A stretch of DNA of 64,000 nucleotides from WTKD01 sp965243525 (GTDB taxonomy: Bacteria; Spirochaetota; Spirochaetia; WTKD01), in contig OZ251568.1 in NCBI GenBank assembly GCA_965243525.1, forward strand, positions 1,550,001 to 1,614,000, written 5' to 3'. Each line of letters starts with the position of its first letter. Position 1 is the stretch's first letter. Positions 8,190-17,386 of this stretch are shown piece after piece. The notes below the pieces were generated by a model. The model was not told the DNA's origin. It worked only from the letters and a program-made list of their open reading frames with translations, and did no database searches. The translations under genes were made by a program, and so were the position numbers.

Positions 8190-9290
8190 GTGACGCTGAA
8201 GGCTGGACTGGTTGGATTGCCAAATGTTGGTAAATCTACGATTTTTAATGCATTGATATCTGGCAAGGCTGATGTCGGAAACTTTCCTTTTTGTACGATT
8301 GAAGCAAACATAGGCAGGGCTGCCCTCCGCGATCAGCGATTGGCGACCTTGGAGGCACTGTATCAGCCCAAGCATGTTGTGCATACGAGTTTTGAGCTAA
8401 CCGATATTGCCGGGTTAGTGCAAGGAGCAAGCAAGGGGGAGGGGTTGGGAAATAAATTTCTTGCCACCATCCAAGAATGTACGTTGCTTATCCACGTCTT
8501 GCGTTGTTTTGAGGATGCAAATGTCTCGCATGTATGTGAAAATCCTGATCCTCTTCGCGATTTTCGTATTATCCAGGATGAATTGATTTTGGCAGACCTA
8601 GAAAAAATTGAAAAGAGATTAGAAAAACAACGAAAACGTCGAGGGGACAAGAAAGAAGAACAGGTGTTTACAATACTCACCGATCTTTATGCACATATTG
8701 AATCGGGAAATTCTGCACTCTCTTTTGGTGATACATACAATTCATTGCAGCAAGAGCGAGTCGAAGAGGTGTTGCAATCGCTTTTTTTGCTTTCGATAAA
8801 ACCCTCCATCATCATTTGCAATGTTCGCGAAGAGCCAATGGAACAAGAACAGCTCTGGTGCGATGAACTCAAACGGACCTTTCCCCATCGGGTCGAGGTG
8901 ATGTGTGGAAAGCTGGAATCAGAACTCGCGTCCATTGAATCATATGAGGAGCGCAGGGCGTTTTTAACGGAGTTAGGGATGTCAGAATCAGGACTTGAAC
9001 GAGTTGCACACCGGGTGTTTGATGGACTTGGACTTGCATCGTTTTTCACAGCAGGACCAAAAGAAGTTCGTGCATGGGCTTTCCGACGAGGAATTGCTGC
9101 TGATCAGGCGGCCGGGTTGATCCATTCTGATTTTCAAAAGGGGTTTATAAAGGCTGATGTCTTCTCGTATAATGATATTGCAACATACAAATCAGAAAAA
9201 GCGTTACGAGAATTGGGAAAAATTCGCCAAGAGGGCAGAAATTACAAGGTTGCTGATGGTGATGTAATGTTTTTTCGGTGGAACTTGTAG
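8190..9290 (+). CDS. ychF: redox-regulated ATPase/GTPase YchF (OLA1 family)
   Basis: A 366-residue Obg-related P-loop protein. It has GLPNVGKST (G1), the DIAGLVQGASKGEGLG switch region, and NVREE at the G4 position instead of NKxD, which is the hallmark of ATP-preferring YchF. An HTH/coiled-coil insertion is present (about 130-200), and the C-terminal TGS domain ends with GDVMFFRWNL. GTG 8190 is chosen as start because GGGAGG lies about 7 nt upstream and the product then begins like typical YchF (xxLKAGLVGLPN). YchF binds ribosomes and is a regulator of stress responses. It is followed closely by trkA. Confidence 0.93.
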   Translation: MTLKAGLVGLPNVGKSTIFNALISGKADVGNFPFCTIEANIGRAALRDQRLATLEALYQPKHVVHTSFELTDIAGLVQGASKGEGLGNKFLATIQECTLLIHVLRCFEDANVSHVCENPDPLRDFRIIQDELILADLEKIEKRLEKQRKRRGDKKEEQVFTILTDLYAHIESGNSALSFGDTYNSLQQERVEEVLQSLFLLSIKPSIIICNVREEPMEQEQLWCDELKRTFPHRVEVMCGKLESELASIESYEERRAFLTELGMSESGLERVAHRVFDGLGLASFFTAGPKEVRAWAFRRGIAADQAAGLIHSDFQKGFIKADVFSYNDIATYKSEKALRELGKIRQEGRNYKVADGDVMFFRWNL

Positions 9291-9298
9291 GGGGTTTT

Positions 9299-10699
9299 AT
9301 GCGATGTGTTATTCTAGGTGCAGGCTCGGTTGGAGCACAAATTGCACAAAGTCTTTCAGCGGAGGATGCTGAAATAACACTCATTGAGAGCAATCAAGAG
9401 ACCATACGAAATCTATCTACTAAACTTGATTGTCTTATTCTGCGAGGATGGATTCCCACAATCTCTTTGTTGAAGGAAAGCGGTATTGAGCAGGCAGATT
9501 TTTTTATTGCATGCACTAATTCTGATGAGGTGAATATCATTTCATGTGGTATTGTTGCTGCTGCTTTTGAAAAACCAAAACGAATTGCTCGCATTCGCAA
9601 CCAAGATTACAACAGCGATGAAATGAACGTTGGCTCGGTGTTTAACATTGATTACATTGTTGTGCCAGAAGTTGAAGCAAGTGATCTTATCATGCGGAGC
9701 ATCGCATATGGTGCCTTGAGCGAGGTATATGAATTTTTTAAAACCGATGTACAAATTCGTGATTTTTTAGTCTCCAACGCCTCCTTTGTCTGCAACAAAG
9801 AAATTCGCGAAATAGCCCAGCTAGAAGGGGAAAAATTTCTCATCGCCGCTGTTCAACGCGATAACGAGGTCTATGTTCCGCGAGGTAATTACCTCGTACG
9901 CGAAGGAGATTTGTTATTTGTTGCGACACATCGTTCTGATTTTGACTCGCTTATTCAACGGTTTGGACAAGAAAAGAAACGTATCCAACGAGTAACGATT
10001 GCTGGCGGGGGAAAAATTGGCCAACGCGTAGCTTCGATGCTACTCGGACAAGAAACAGTAGCTGGACTCCGGTGGAATCGGAGAAGAAAGGGTGTGGCAG
10101 TACGTATTGTTGACAACGATATCGAGCGCTGCAAGACTCTTGCGGGAATGTTTCCTCGTGCAACGGTTATCAATGCTGATATCTCAGAAGAAAACGTGTT
10201 TGTTGAAGAAGAATTAGATACTTCAGATTTGTTTATTTCCCTGACTGATAACCAAGAAATAAACCTCGTCGTTTCGCAATACGCAAAGGCATTGGGTATA
10301 CCGCGTACAATGGCATTGGTTATCAAGAATAACTATGCAAAGATTGCAAATCGCCTTGGGATTGACGTCAGTGTTAACAGGAAGGCGGCGGTGGTTAATT
10401 CGATTCTTCGGTATATTCGGGGGAGTGATCAGAAGGGATTTCAATCGATGTTCGACGGGAAAATCGAGGTTTGGGAGTTGGAAGCAAAGGAAAAAGCAGA
10501 GGCCATCGGGCAAAAAATACGAAACATCGATTCCTGGCAAGGGGGCGTGCTGATCATTGCAATACGAAGGTTGGGAGTTGAAGAAGTTCTTCTTCCTGAT
10601 GGTGATGAGACAATAGAAGCAGGGGATGTGTTAGCAATTGTTGCAGAAAAAAATGCAATAGGAGATGTGCGAAGATTCTTTGAGGGAAAACAAGAGTGA
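9299..10699 (+). CDS. trkA: Trk potassium uptake regulatory subunit TrkA
   Basis: A 466-residue cytoplasmic NAD-binding regulator with two RCK units. The first Rossmann motif is MRCVILGAGSVGAQIAQ at the N-terminus and the second is VTIAGGGKIGQRVA at about 236-249. A RCK_C segment follows each. ATG 9299 has GGGGG just upstream. The stop overlaps the GTG start of trkH (GTGA), so the two subunits are translationally coupled. It should gate TrkH in response to NAD(H)/nucleotides. Confidence 0.95.
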   Translation: MRCVILGAGSVGAQIAQSLSAEDAEITLIESNQETIRNLSTKLDCLILRGWIPTISLLKESGIEQADFFIACTNSDEVNIISCGIVAAAFEKPKRIARIRNQDYNSDEMNVGSVFNIDYIVVPEVEASDLIMRSIAYGALSEVYEFFKTDVQIRDFLVSNASFVCNKEIREIAQLEGEKFLIAAVQRDNEVYVPRGNYLVREGDLLFVATHRSDFDSLIQRFGQEKKRIQRVTIAGGGKIGQRVASMLLGQETVAGLRWNRRRKGVAVRIVDNDIERCKTLAGMFPRATVINADISEENVFVEEELDTSDLFISLTDNQEINLVVSQYAKALGIPRTMALVIKNNYAKIANRLGIDVSVNRKAAVVNSILRYIRGSDQKGFQSMFDGKIEVWELEAKEKAEAIGQKIRNIDSWQGGVLIIAIRRLGVEEVLLPDGDETIEAGDVLAIVAEKNAIGDVRRFFEGKQE

Positions 10700-12141
10700 G
10701 AACCGTTGTCCAAGTACTCTGTGCCTTGTTTGCCATGGTGTGTTTGTTTTTACTGCTTCCACTGTTTGTTGCACTTTATTTTGATGAAGTGATCTATCCG
10801 TTCCTCGTTCCAATTGTTGCGTTACTTCCCTTGTTTGGGACCTTGTTCTTACTGCTTAGATATCGAAAGAAAGGGCCGAAATCACAACGCTCATTGAATA
10901 TTCGCACTTCGTTTTTAATCGTGACTATAAGTTGGGTTGGAACAGCGCTAATTGGGTGCATCCCTTTTATTATCAGCAATGCCATTCCTGATTTCTTTGA
11001 TGCATTTTTTGAATCGATGTCTGGGTTAACGACAACAGGAGCTTCAATCCTCACTGATATAGAGTCATTACCCTATTCAATTCTTTTTTGGCGATCCTTG
11101 ACCCATTGGTTGGGAGGAATGGGGATAGTTGTTCTCACCGTCGCGGTGCTTCCCATGATTGGGGTGGATGGCGTGAAGTTGATGCAAGCAGAAAGCCCTG
11201 GACCAACCATTGATAAAACAGCGTATACGGTTGGACGGTCTGCAAAAACCCTTTGGATTGCCTACCTTGGACTTACCGGAGCTGAGATAATTCTGCTCTA
11301 TGTCGGAGGGATGAAATTTCTTGATGCAGTGACCCATACATTTGGAACTCTGGCGACGGGGGGATTTTCAACAAAGAATGCAAGCATTGGATATTATTCT
11401 TCACCCTTTATTCAATCGGTTGTGACGGTATTCATGGTGCTTGCCGGAATAAACTTTGCACTGTACGTACGACTCATCCGAGGAAACATAAAATCGATTA
11501 TTGCAGATGTAGAGCTCCGCACCTATCTCATCATTTTTCTTGTAGGAAGTGCGATTATTGCCACATCGCTGAGCATTACTCGAGTAGGTATCGGAGGCAA
11601 CATCCTTGCAGCGGTGTTTCAGACCTCATCAATCCTTACAACTACCGGATATGCTACAGAGGATTTTACGGCCTGGCCATTCTTGGCCCAGGGTGTTTTG
11701 TTTTTGCTCATGTTAGTTGGTGGCTGTGCAGGATCAACAGGGGGAGGAATCAAGGTTATTCGATTGCTGATAGTTGGCGGGCAGGCCCGATATAGCCTGC
11801 ACAAAATGCTGTATCCTCGCTCAGTAACGCAGTTTCGCATTGGAAATACGGTGTTTGATGATCAGACTCTGCAAAGTGTGATTGGGTTTATGTTTTTGTA
11901 TGCATCAGCTGCGCTGATTACGGTGTTGGTTATTGCAGCAGATGGGCATTCTTTGCTCACCTCGATAACCGGGTCACTTGCCATTATTGGAAACATCGGC
12001 CCAGGGTTTGGCGGGGTTGGTCCATCGATGAATTATCATCACTTTTCACCGTTTTTAAAATTTTATCTATCGCTGATTATGCTGCTTGGTAGATTGGAAC
12101 TCTATACTATAATTCTCTTATTTGTACGAAAGAGTGTGTAA
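10696..12141 (+). CDS. trkH: Trk potassium uptake membrane subunit TrkH
   Basis: A 481-residue inner-membrane K+ transporter with about 10-12 hydrophobic segments. It has four pore loops with the family glycines: LTTTGAS, LATGGFS, LTTTGYA and NIGPGFG. The motif GGCAGSTGGGIK precedes the last membrane segments, as in TrkH/KtrB. The GTG start overlaps the trkA stop by 4 nt. It should form the K+ translocation pathway regulated by TrkA. Confidence 0.95.
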   Translation: MRTVVQVLCALFAMVCLFLLLPLFVALYFDEVIYPFLVPIVALLPLFGTLFLLLRYRKKGPKSQRSLNIRTSFLIVTISWVGTALIGCIPFIISNAIPDFFDAFFESMSGLTTTGASILTDIESLPYSILFWRSLTHWLGGMGIVVLTVAVLPMIGVDGVKLMQAESPGPTIDKTAYTVGRSAKTLWIAYLGLTGAEIILLYVGGMKFLDAVTHTFGTLATGGFSTKNASIGYYSSPFIQSVVTVFMVLAGINFALYVRLIRGNIKSIIADVELRTYLIIFLVGSAIIATSLSITRVGIGGNILAAVFQTSSILTTTGYATEDFTAWPFLAQGVLFLLMLVGGCAGSTGGGIKVIRLLIVGGQARYSLHKMLYPRSVTQFRIGNTVFDDQTLQSVIGFMFLYASAALITVLVIAADGHSLLTSITGSLAIIGNIGPGFGGVGPSMNYHHFSPFLKFYLSLIMLLGRLELYTIILLFVRKSV

Positions 12142-12869
12142 TGAAAAAAGAACTAAAATACGATGATTCAATAACCAGTGAACATATTGTCACGGCAATG
12201 GAGGCCCATGCAGATCCAGAGAAGGCTGCATTTGCGCTGCGATTTTTTAAAACAGGAAAAGGTGAATACGGAGAGGGCGATCAGTTTTTGGGCATTGTGG
12301 TCCCAATTCAACGACGCATTGCAAAGGAATTTAAACATGCCCCGTTATCGGTGATCTCTGAATTGCTTGAAAGTCCATACCATGAACATCGTCTGACTGC
12401 GGGCATTATGTTGACTTTGCAATACGCTGCAAGCAGTGAAGAAGGGCAAAAAGATATTGTTGACTTGTATATGGATAAAAAACACCGATTCAACGGTTGG
12501 GACCTGGTCGACACCAGTTGTCATAAAATCTTAGGACCATGGTTCTTGTATCGTGATAAGGCTCCTCTCGAGGCACTCCTGTCTTCACCTTCGTTATGGG
12601 ATAGGCGCATCGCAATGGTCACGACCTATCGGTTTATTAAGCATGGTGATATTGCACCTTGTTTTCATTTTGCGCACATTTTGCGGCATGACAAAGAAGA
12701 TTTGATTCATAAGGCAGTAGGATGGATGCTTCGTGAAGCAGGAAAAGTTGATCCTGAAGCCTTGCATGCATTCCTAGACAGCCATTGTCTTCAAATGCCG
12801 AGAACAATGCTTCGATATGCCATAGAACATCTTGCACCAGATGATAGAAAGCGATACATGGCACGATAA
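12141..12869 (+). CDS. AlkD-like DNA alkylation repair protein (HEAT-like)
   Basis: A 242-residue all-helical protein matching the DNA-alkylation-repair (AlkC/AlkD) family. It has FFKTGKGEYGEGDQFLGIVV followed by HEAT-like helices, NGWDLVDTS (family W and D), LWDRRIAMV and a KAVGWMLREAG segment. AlkD enzymes excise N3- and N7-alkylpurines without base flipping; this activity is inferred from family membership. The ATG overlaps the trkH stop by one base (TAATG), so it is part of the ychF-trkA-trkH transcription unit. Confidence 0.88.
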   Translation: MKKELKYDDSITSEHIVTAMEAHADPEKAAFALRFFKTGKGEYGEGDQFLGIVVPIQRRIAKEFKHAPLSVISELLESPYHEHRLTAGIMLTLQYAASSEEGQKDIVDLYMDKKHRFNGWDLVDTSCHKILGPWFLYRDKAPLEALLSSPSLWDRRIAMVTTYRFIKHGDIAPCFHFAHILRHDKEDLIHKAVGWMLREAGKVDPEALHAFLDSHCLQMPRTMLRYAIEHLAPDDRKRYMAR

Positions 12870-12933
12870 TCCCTCTCCTCGGAGAGGGATTGCGCCCCTA
12901 CGAAATACCCCAGATTTGCCCCTAAGCAGGGGC
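12868..12933. repeat. two GC-rich hairpins between convergent genes
   Basis: Hairpin 1: AATCCCTCTCC / GGAGAGGGATT (12868-12878 and 12881-12891). Hairpin 2: GCCCCT AAGC AGGGGC (12918-12933), which overlaps the stop codon of the TRAP permease gene. Neither has a T-run, so classical intrinsic termination is not obvious. They may be a REP-like element or block transcription between the converging genes. Confidence 0.6.
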
Positions 12934-15072
12934 AAGGTTCTTGTTGGGCAAGCGCAGTTTTTGTAAGAAATAGACCCCAACATAGAGCAGCGCCGCAAGG
13001 ACATAGAGACCGAGTTCAGGAACAAAAGGACGGGTAATAAATATGTTTTTTAGTATACCAACTGAAGTAGATCCTGCAGTACGTTCGATGATGAAGAGTT
13101 CCTGTAAGCGCAACACGAGCACCCGCGATAGATAAAATCCCGCAGATACAACAAGTAATAAAATGCCTTCATACCAGGTGTTCTTAGTTCTAAAATACCC
13201 TTGAATAAAATTTGTGAACGCAAACCCGCCGGCAGTGGCGATGATAAATACCCCAAGCCCAGGCAAGAATCCATTGACACCGTCTAATATAAAGATCGGA
13301 TTGAGCACAAAGACAAAGGGAATCACCGCAGTGCGTAGGTCATAGATGAAGCCTGTAATTCCAACAGGGACGGGGTCGGTTTTTGCGATTGCCGCTGCGG
13401 TGTATGCAGCGAGGCCAACTGGAGGTGTGTCATCTGCGATAATGCCAAAATAAAAGCAATATAGGTGCGCTGCAATCAATGGAATTGCGAACCCGAGATT
13501 TGCACCGAGTTCTACGATGATGGGGACAGTGATTGTTGCCATCACCACATAGGTTGCAGTAGTTGGAAGCCCCATTCCAATGAGCAAGCTGAATACTGCT
13601 ATAAAAAACAGCAGTAAAAATATATTACCAAAGGAGATGTGTTCGACGATTTGAATCAACAATCCTCCAATGCCCATGTTTACAGTTCCGACAATAATTC
13701 CTGCAGCAGCAGTCGCTAAGGTAACCGGCAGCATGTTGATGGCGCCTTGGACCAGCGAAAAGTAGACCTCCCGAAAATAGGTGTACAAGGTAGTGCCGAT
13801 CTTTTGTTTTTGCAGTATTCCCAGAATGATGTTCCGGAAGAAAACGGTGATCAGGAGTGAAAAAATGGAAATGGCCACCGAAAAACTTGGCGAAAATCGA
13901 AATCCGGCGAGACATATGACGAGCACCACAATAGGGATTAGCTGATAGGCATTTGTTTTCAATACTTTCCATAGATTGGGAATGTATGTATCTTTGAGAT
14001 TTGAAATATTCAGTTTATAGGTTTCGAGGTGTACGATATAAAATAGAGCAATATACGAAGTGAGGGCAGGAATCAGAGCTGCCTTGATAACTGTGGCATA
14101 GCTAACGCCAAGATATTCAGCCATGATAAAAGCTGCTGCTCCCATGATGGGAGGCATGAGCTGTCCATTGGTGCTTGCTGCAACTTCGGTGGCCGCGGCA
14201 ATACGTGCGGGAAATCCTGCCTTTTTCATAAGTGGAATGGTGATGGTTCCGGTTGTGACAACGTTTGCTATGCTTGAACCAGAAATCATCCCAGAAAGAC
14301 CACTAGATATAACAGAAGCCTTTGCGGGCGCTCCGCGATATTTTCCCAGCAAGGCGATCGCAAGGTCGTTGAAGAATTGCCCTGCTCCGAATCGTTCCAA
14401 TAGGGTGCCGAACAGGACGAACAAGAATACCGTATATGTTGCTACGTAGAGTGGGATGCCAAAAATTCCCTCAGTGGATACGGCAACTTTCTCTATGAAT
14501 TTATTCAGCTCGACGCTTTTGAAATCAAATGGCCGAGGCATATAAGAACCAAAAAATGCCCACAATGCAAGCACGATAACAAGAATGACCATGGGAAGGC
14601 CAACGGTTCGACGGGATGCTTCAAGGACAAGGATGACTAAAATCCCCCCCATAAAAATATCAATGAAATCGATGTTGCCCGCCTTCAAAGAAAGTGCTTC
14701 GAGGTTTATTGGCAAATACAATGCAGCGAAGATCGCAAGAACAATGAAAACGACATCCAGGAGCGGTATATTTGTATATGAATGCGCAAACCATTGCAGC
14801 ATGCCTCTTTTTGCGGGAAGTTCCTTCTTTTTTTTCCGCACAGGAAGCACCATAAAGAGCATAGTCATTCCAAAAGAAAGATGGATTGCCTTACTTATAA
14901 TGTCGTTCAACGTGAGGACAGTTGCGATGAGTAACTGAAACAATACCCACGAGCATCCAACGATTGATAAGATGATTAATATGCTGTTTGGTAGTTTTCG
15001 TGGAATGGATATGTGAGCAGCAAGTGAATTACTTTTGAGGTAGGAACGTATTGATTTGAAAAATGTGTTCAT
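12922..15072 (-). CDS. TRAP transporter fused 4TM/12TM permease (TAXI type)
   Basis: A 716-residue very hydrophobic protein, matching fused DctQM permeases of TAXI-type TRAP transporters. An N-terminal DctQ-like part of about 4 helices is followed by the DctM-like part. The latter has family segments such as FGTLLERFGAGQFF, GAPAKASVISSGLSGMISGS and IIADDTPPVGLAAYTAAAIA. It should use a cation gradient to import a substrate delivered by the TAXI binding protein upstream. ATG 15072 has AAAGGA upstream. The substrate of TAXI systems is often an organic acid such as glutamate or dicarboxylates; it cannot be told here. Confidence 0.93.
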   Translation of the reverse strand: MNTFFKSIRSYLKSNSLAAHISIPRKLPNSILIILSIVGCSWVLFQLLIATVLTLNDIISKAIHLSFGMTMLFMVLPVRKKKKELPAKRGMLQWFAHSYTNIPLLDVVFIVLAIFAALYLPINLEALSLKAGNIDFIDIFMGGILVILVLEASRRTVGLPMVILVIVLALWAFFGSYMPRPFDFKSVELNKFIEKVAVSTEGIFGIPLYVATYTVFLFVLFGTLLERFGAGQFFNDLAIALLGKYRGAPAKASVISSGLSGMISGSSIANVVTTGTITIPLMKKAGFPARIAAATEVAASTNGQLMPPIMGAAAFIMAEYLGVSYATVIKAALIPALTSYIALFYIVHLETYKLNISNLKDTYIPNLWKVLKTNAYQLIPIVVLVICLAGFRFSPSFSVAISIFSLLITVFFRNIILGILQKQKIGTTLYTYFREVYFSLVQGAINMLPVTLATAAAGIIVGTVNMGIGGLLIQIVEHISFGNIFLLLFFIAVFSLLIGMGLPTTATYVVMATITVPIIVELGANLGFAIPLIAAHLYCFYFGIIADDTPPVGLAAYTAAAIAKTDPVPVGITGFIYDLRTAVIPFVFVLNPIFILDGVNGFLPGLGVFIIATAGGFAFTNFIQGYFRTKNTWYEGILLLVVSAGFYLSRVLVLRLQELFIIERTAGSTSVGILKNIFITRPFVPELGLYVLAALLYVGVYFLQKLRLPNKNLAPA

Positions 15073-15101
15073 AGATATCCTTTCTGTTTCTCTGTAATGA
15101 G

Positions 15102-15129
15102 AAAAAAACCGGCTAAATAGCCGGTTTTT
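15102..15129 (-). terminator. intra-operon hairpin between TAXI protein gene and TRAP permease gene
   Basis: A perfect stem AAAACCGGCTA / TAGCCGGTTTT with a two-base centre. The T-run continues on the minus strand (TTTTTTTC). It lies 15 nt after the binding-protein stop and 30 nt before the permease start, so it is well placed as a leaky terminator. The symmetric A/T flanks mean it could work on either strand. Confidence 0.85.
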
Positions 15130-15145
15130 AAAATTAAGTAGCTAG

Positions 15146-16147
15146 CTATCGTAGATTAGCAGGTACAGCGATGCCGACTTCGTCGTAATAGCGTAGGGCA
15201 CCAGGGTGCAAAGGGGCAGACAATCCGCCAAACATGCTTTCTGGACTCCACAGGTTTAATGCAGGGTGCAATGCGCGAAAGCTATCAAGATCTTCAATAA
15301 CCACTTTGGTTACTGCATACACGATGTCATCGCTAAGCTCTGCATTTGTTACCAATGTTGCAACGACGCCTACTGTTTGAGTATCAGCAGTGTTCGCAGC
15401 ATTGGGATAATACGAAGCAGGAATCACAGAAGCAGAATAATAGGGAAGTGCCTCAACTAAATTGGCAACTTCTTGTCCAACGATGTCCACAATGCGAACG
15501 GCGATTCGTCCGTTGGTTGCCTCAGTTATAGCACCACTGGGATGTCCAACGGTGTAGAAAAAGGCATCAAGCCGACCATCTTGTAGCAAGGATGGAGCAT
15601 CGGCGGCGCGTACAAATTCAGCCTGAAGATCAGATTCTGCAATTGAATACACTTCCAGCAGATCTCGTGCATTTTGTAGCTGGCCGGATCCTACATTTCC
15701 AAGATTTACTCGTTTTCCAACAAGGTCGGTTATTCCAGTAATACCGCTGTCTGTCGATGCCACTAATGTGACTGACTCTGCGTGCAATGAAAACACTGAA
15801 CGAAGATCTTCCTGCGGTCCTGCTTCAGCCCATTCGGCCATTCCGTTGATGGCTTGAAACTGACGATCAGACTGTGCGATTCCAAACTCAAGTCCTCCGT
15901 TTAATACGGTGTTGATATTGAACACTGAGCCACCAGTTGACTCAACGGTCGCCTTGATGTTGTAGAGATCAGATTGTTGGTTGACGATGCGACTAATGGC
16001 ACCACCTACTGGATAATAAACCCCAGTCACACCACCGGTTCCGATAGTTACATAAGCTCTCTCACTTCCTCCTTCACTTTCGCCACCTGCAAAAACAGCT
16101 GAAAAAGCAAAGAGAATTGTGAGTAACATGATTAAATACGTTCTCAT
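15146..16147 (-). CDS. TAXI-family TRAP transporter solute-binding protein
   Basis: A 333-residue exported protein. The signal peptide MRTYLIMLLTILFAFSAVFA ends before GGESEGGSE, with no lipobox. The mature part opens with the TAXI signature IGTGGVTGVYYPVGGAISR. The ligand-binding core has LVGKRVNLGNVGSG and LLQDGRLDAFFYTVGHPSGA. ATG 16147 has AAGGAG upstream. It precedes its permease gene across a terminator hairpin, like the sugar-binding protein at 4620-5864. Confidence 0.94.
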   Translation of the reverse strand: MRTYLIMLLTILFAFSAVFAGGESEGGSERAYVTIGTGGVTGVYYPVGGAISRIVNQQSDLYNIKATVESTGGSVFNINTVLNGGLEFGIAQSDRQFQAINGMAEWAEAGPQEDLRSVFSLHAESVTLVASTDSGITGITDLVGKRVNLGNVGSGQLQNARDLLEVYSIAESDLQAEFVRAADAPSLLQDGRLDAFFYTVGHPSGAITEATNGRIAVRIVDIVGQEVANLVEALPYYSASVIPASYYPNAANTADTQTVGVVATLVTNAELSDDIVYAVTKVVIEDLDSFRALHPALNLWSPESMFGGLSAPLHPGALRYYDEVGIAVPANLR

Positions 16148-16179
16148 GGGTATCTCCTTTATTTTTGTATATTAACTTT

Positions 16180-16208
16180 ATGATAGCAGAGAGTCCCGTT
16201 TTCAGCAA
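16180..16208 (-). promoter_or_regulatory. promoter of the TRAP (TAXI) operon
   Basis: On the minus strand TTGCTG (16208-16203) and TATCAT (16185-16180) are separated by 17 nt. TGC before TATCAT makes an extended -10. The leader of about 30 nt carries AAGGAG before ATG 16147. Confidence 0.65.
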
Positions 16209-16241
16209 TGACTATATTTAGATGGCTACAATAGGAACAAA

Positions 16242-16250
16242 TGGTATAGT
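16242..16250 (+). promoter_or_regulatory. extended -10 promoter of ribD, predicted leaderless
   Basis: TGG TATAGT ends 5 nt before the ribD ATG (16256). No -35 match and no Shine-Dalgarno sequence are seen. It is back-to-back with the TRAP promoter. No FMN riboswitch-like structure fits in this 108-bp gap. Confidence 0.55.
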
Positions 16251-16255
16251 TATCT

Positions 16256-17386
16256 ATGCAGCATGAGACATACATGATCGAGGCTTTGACCCTAGCAGCA
16301 CGTGGAATGTCATTAGTTGCGCCAAACCCATTGGTAGGTGCGATCATTGTCAAGAATCGGTCAATCGTTGGAAGGGGATACCACGTTGCCTATGGAAAAG
16401 AACATGCAGAAGTAGCGGCGATCCATGATGCAGGCAGCCGTGCGCGCGGAGCAACAATGTATGTAAACCTCGAACCCTGTTGCACACAATGGGAGGGAAA
16501 GCACCATCCTCCCTGTGTCGATGCAATAATGCAAGCCGGTATTAAAAAAGTTGTTATTGCACATAGAGATCCAAACCCTCAGATCATGGGGAAGGGAATC
16601 ACGGCATTGCAAGTGCAGGGAATACAGGTGGAAACAGGCATTTGCAAGCAAGCAGCTTTGGAGCTCAACCAAGCATATATCACCAATATCCGGAACAAGG
16701 AGATTTTTGTGCAGATAAAATTTGCAATGTCGCTTGATGGAAAAATTGGATTGATGAATGGGGAATCAAAATGGATCAGTGGTATTGCTGCAAGAACTGA
16801 GGTGCATCGCCTGCGTGCCATGCATACTGCGGTTATGGTTGGCGCCGGAACTGTTGTCCAAGATAACCCCTATTTAACAGTGCGGCATGTGGCAGGTCAA
16901 AATCCCCTGCGTGTTATTCTTGATAAACGATTTTTAATACCAACAGAATCGCATGTCATACAAGAGGCAAAGGATGGGAAATCCTTGATCTGCATCTCTG
17001 AACAGGCAGCAGCACAGCATGCTGAAAGAATGAAAGTATGCCAGGACCTTGGGGTGGAATTTCTTGTTTTGCCTGAAGATCAAGATGGTTCATTGGGATA
17101 TTTCATCCGCGCTGCATTAGAATCTCTGTTCAAGATGGGAGTCTATAGCGTGTTGATCGAGGGAGGAGCGAAAACACTGAACGCATGTCTATCACAGAAG
17201 ATTTGGCATAAGATGACAGTATTCATATCCCCGATGATCATAGGTCATGGCATTTCACCCTTTCAGAACCTGTCGCAACACCACGTAGCAATGCAAGATA
17301 TCGAACGTTATCCTGCACAGTGGACTTCCTATGATGACGGTATGAAAGTTGAATGGTATAATCCAACATGTTTAGTGGACTTGTAG
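16256..17386 (+). CDS. ribD: RibD: bifunctional pyrimidine deaminase/reductase
   Basis: A 376-residue enzyme for the second and third steps of riboflavin synthesis. The N-terminal deaminase domain (1-145) has zinc-site residues HAE (50-52) and PCC (74-76), with a further Cys87 in HHPPC. The reductase domain (150-376) starts FVQIKFAMSLDGKIG and contains ESKWISG, VGAGTVVQDNPYLTVR and a LIEGGAKTLNA motif. It overlaps the next gene by 19 nt, suggesting tight coupling. The gene appears to lack a leader. Confidence 0.94.
   Translation: MQHETYMIEALTLAARGMSLVAPNPLVGAIIVKNRSIVGRGYHVAYGKEHAEVAAIHDAGSRARGATMYVNLEPCCTQWEGKHHPPCVDAIMQAGIKKVVIAHRDPNPQIMGKGITALQVQGIQVETGICKQAALELNQAYITNIRNKEIFVQIKFAMSLDGKIGLMNGESKWISGIAARTEVHRLRAMHTAVMVGAGTVVQDNPYLTVRHVAGQNPLRVILDKRFLIPTESHVIQEAKDGKSLICISEQAAAQHAERMKVCQDLGVEFLVLPEDQDGSLGYFIRAALESLFKMGVYSVLIEGGAKTLNACLSQKIWHKMTVFISPMIIGHGISPFQNLSQHHVAMQDIERYPAQWTSYDDGMKVEWYNPTCLVDL

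Noticed and set aside
16148..16255. Possible FMN riboswitch before ribD
   Set aside because: Only 108 bp separate the divergent genes, no conserved RFN-like boxes were seen, and the predicted promoter leaves no leader.
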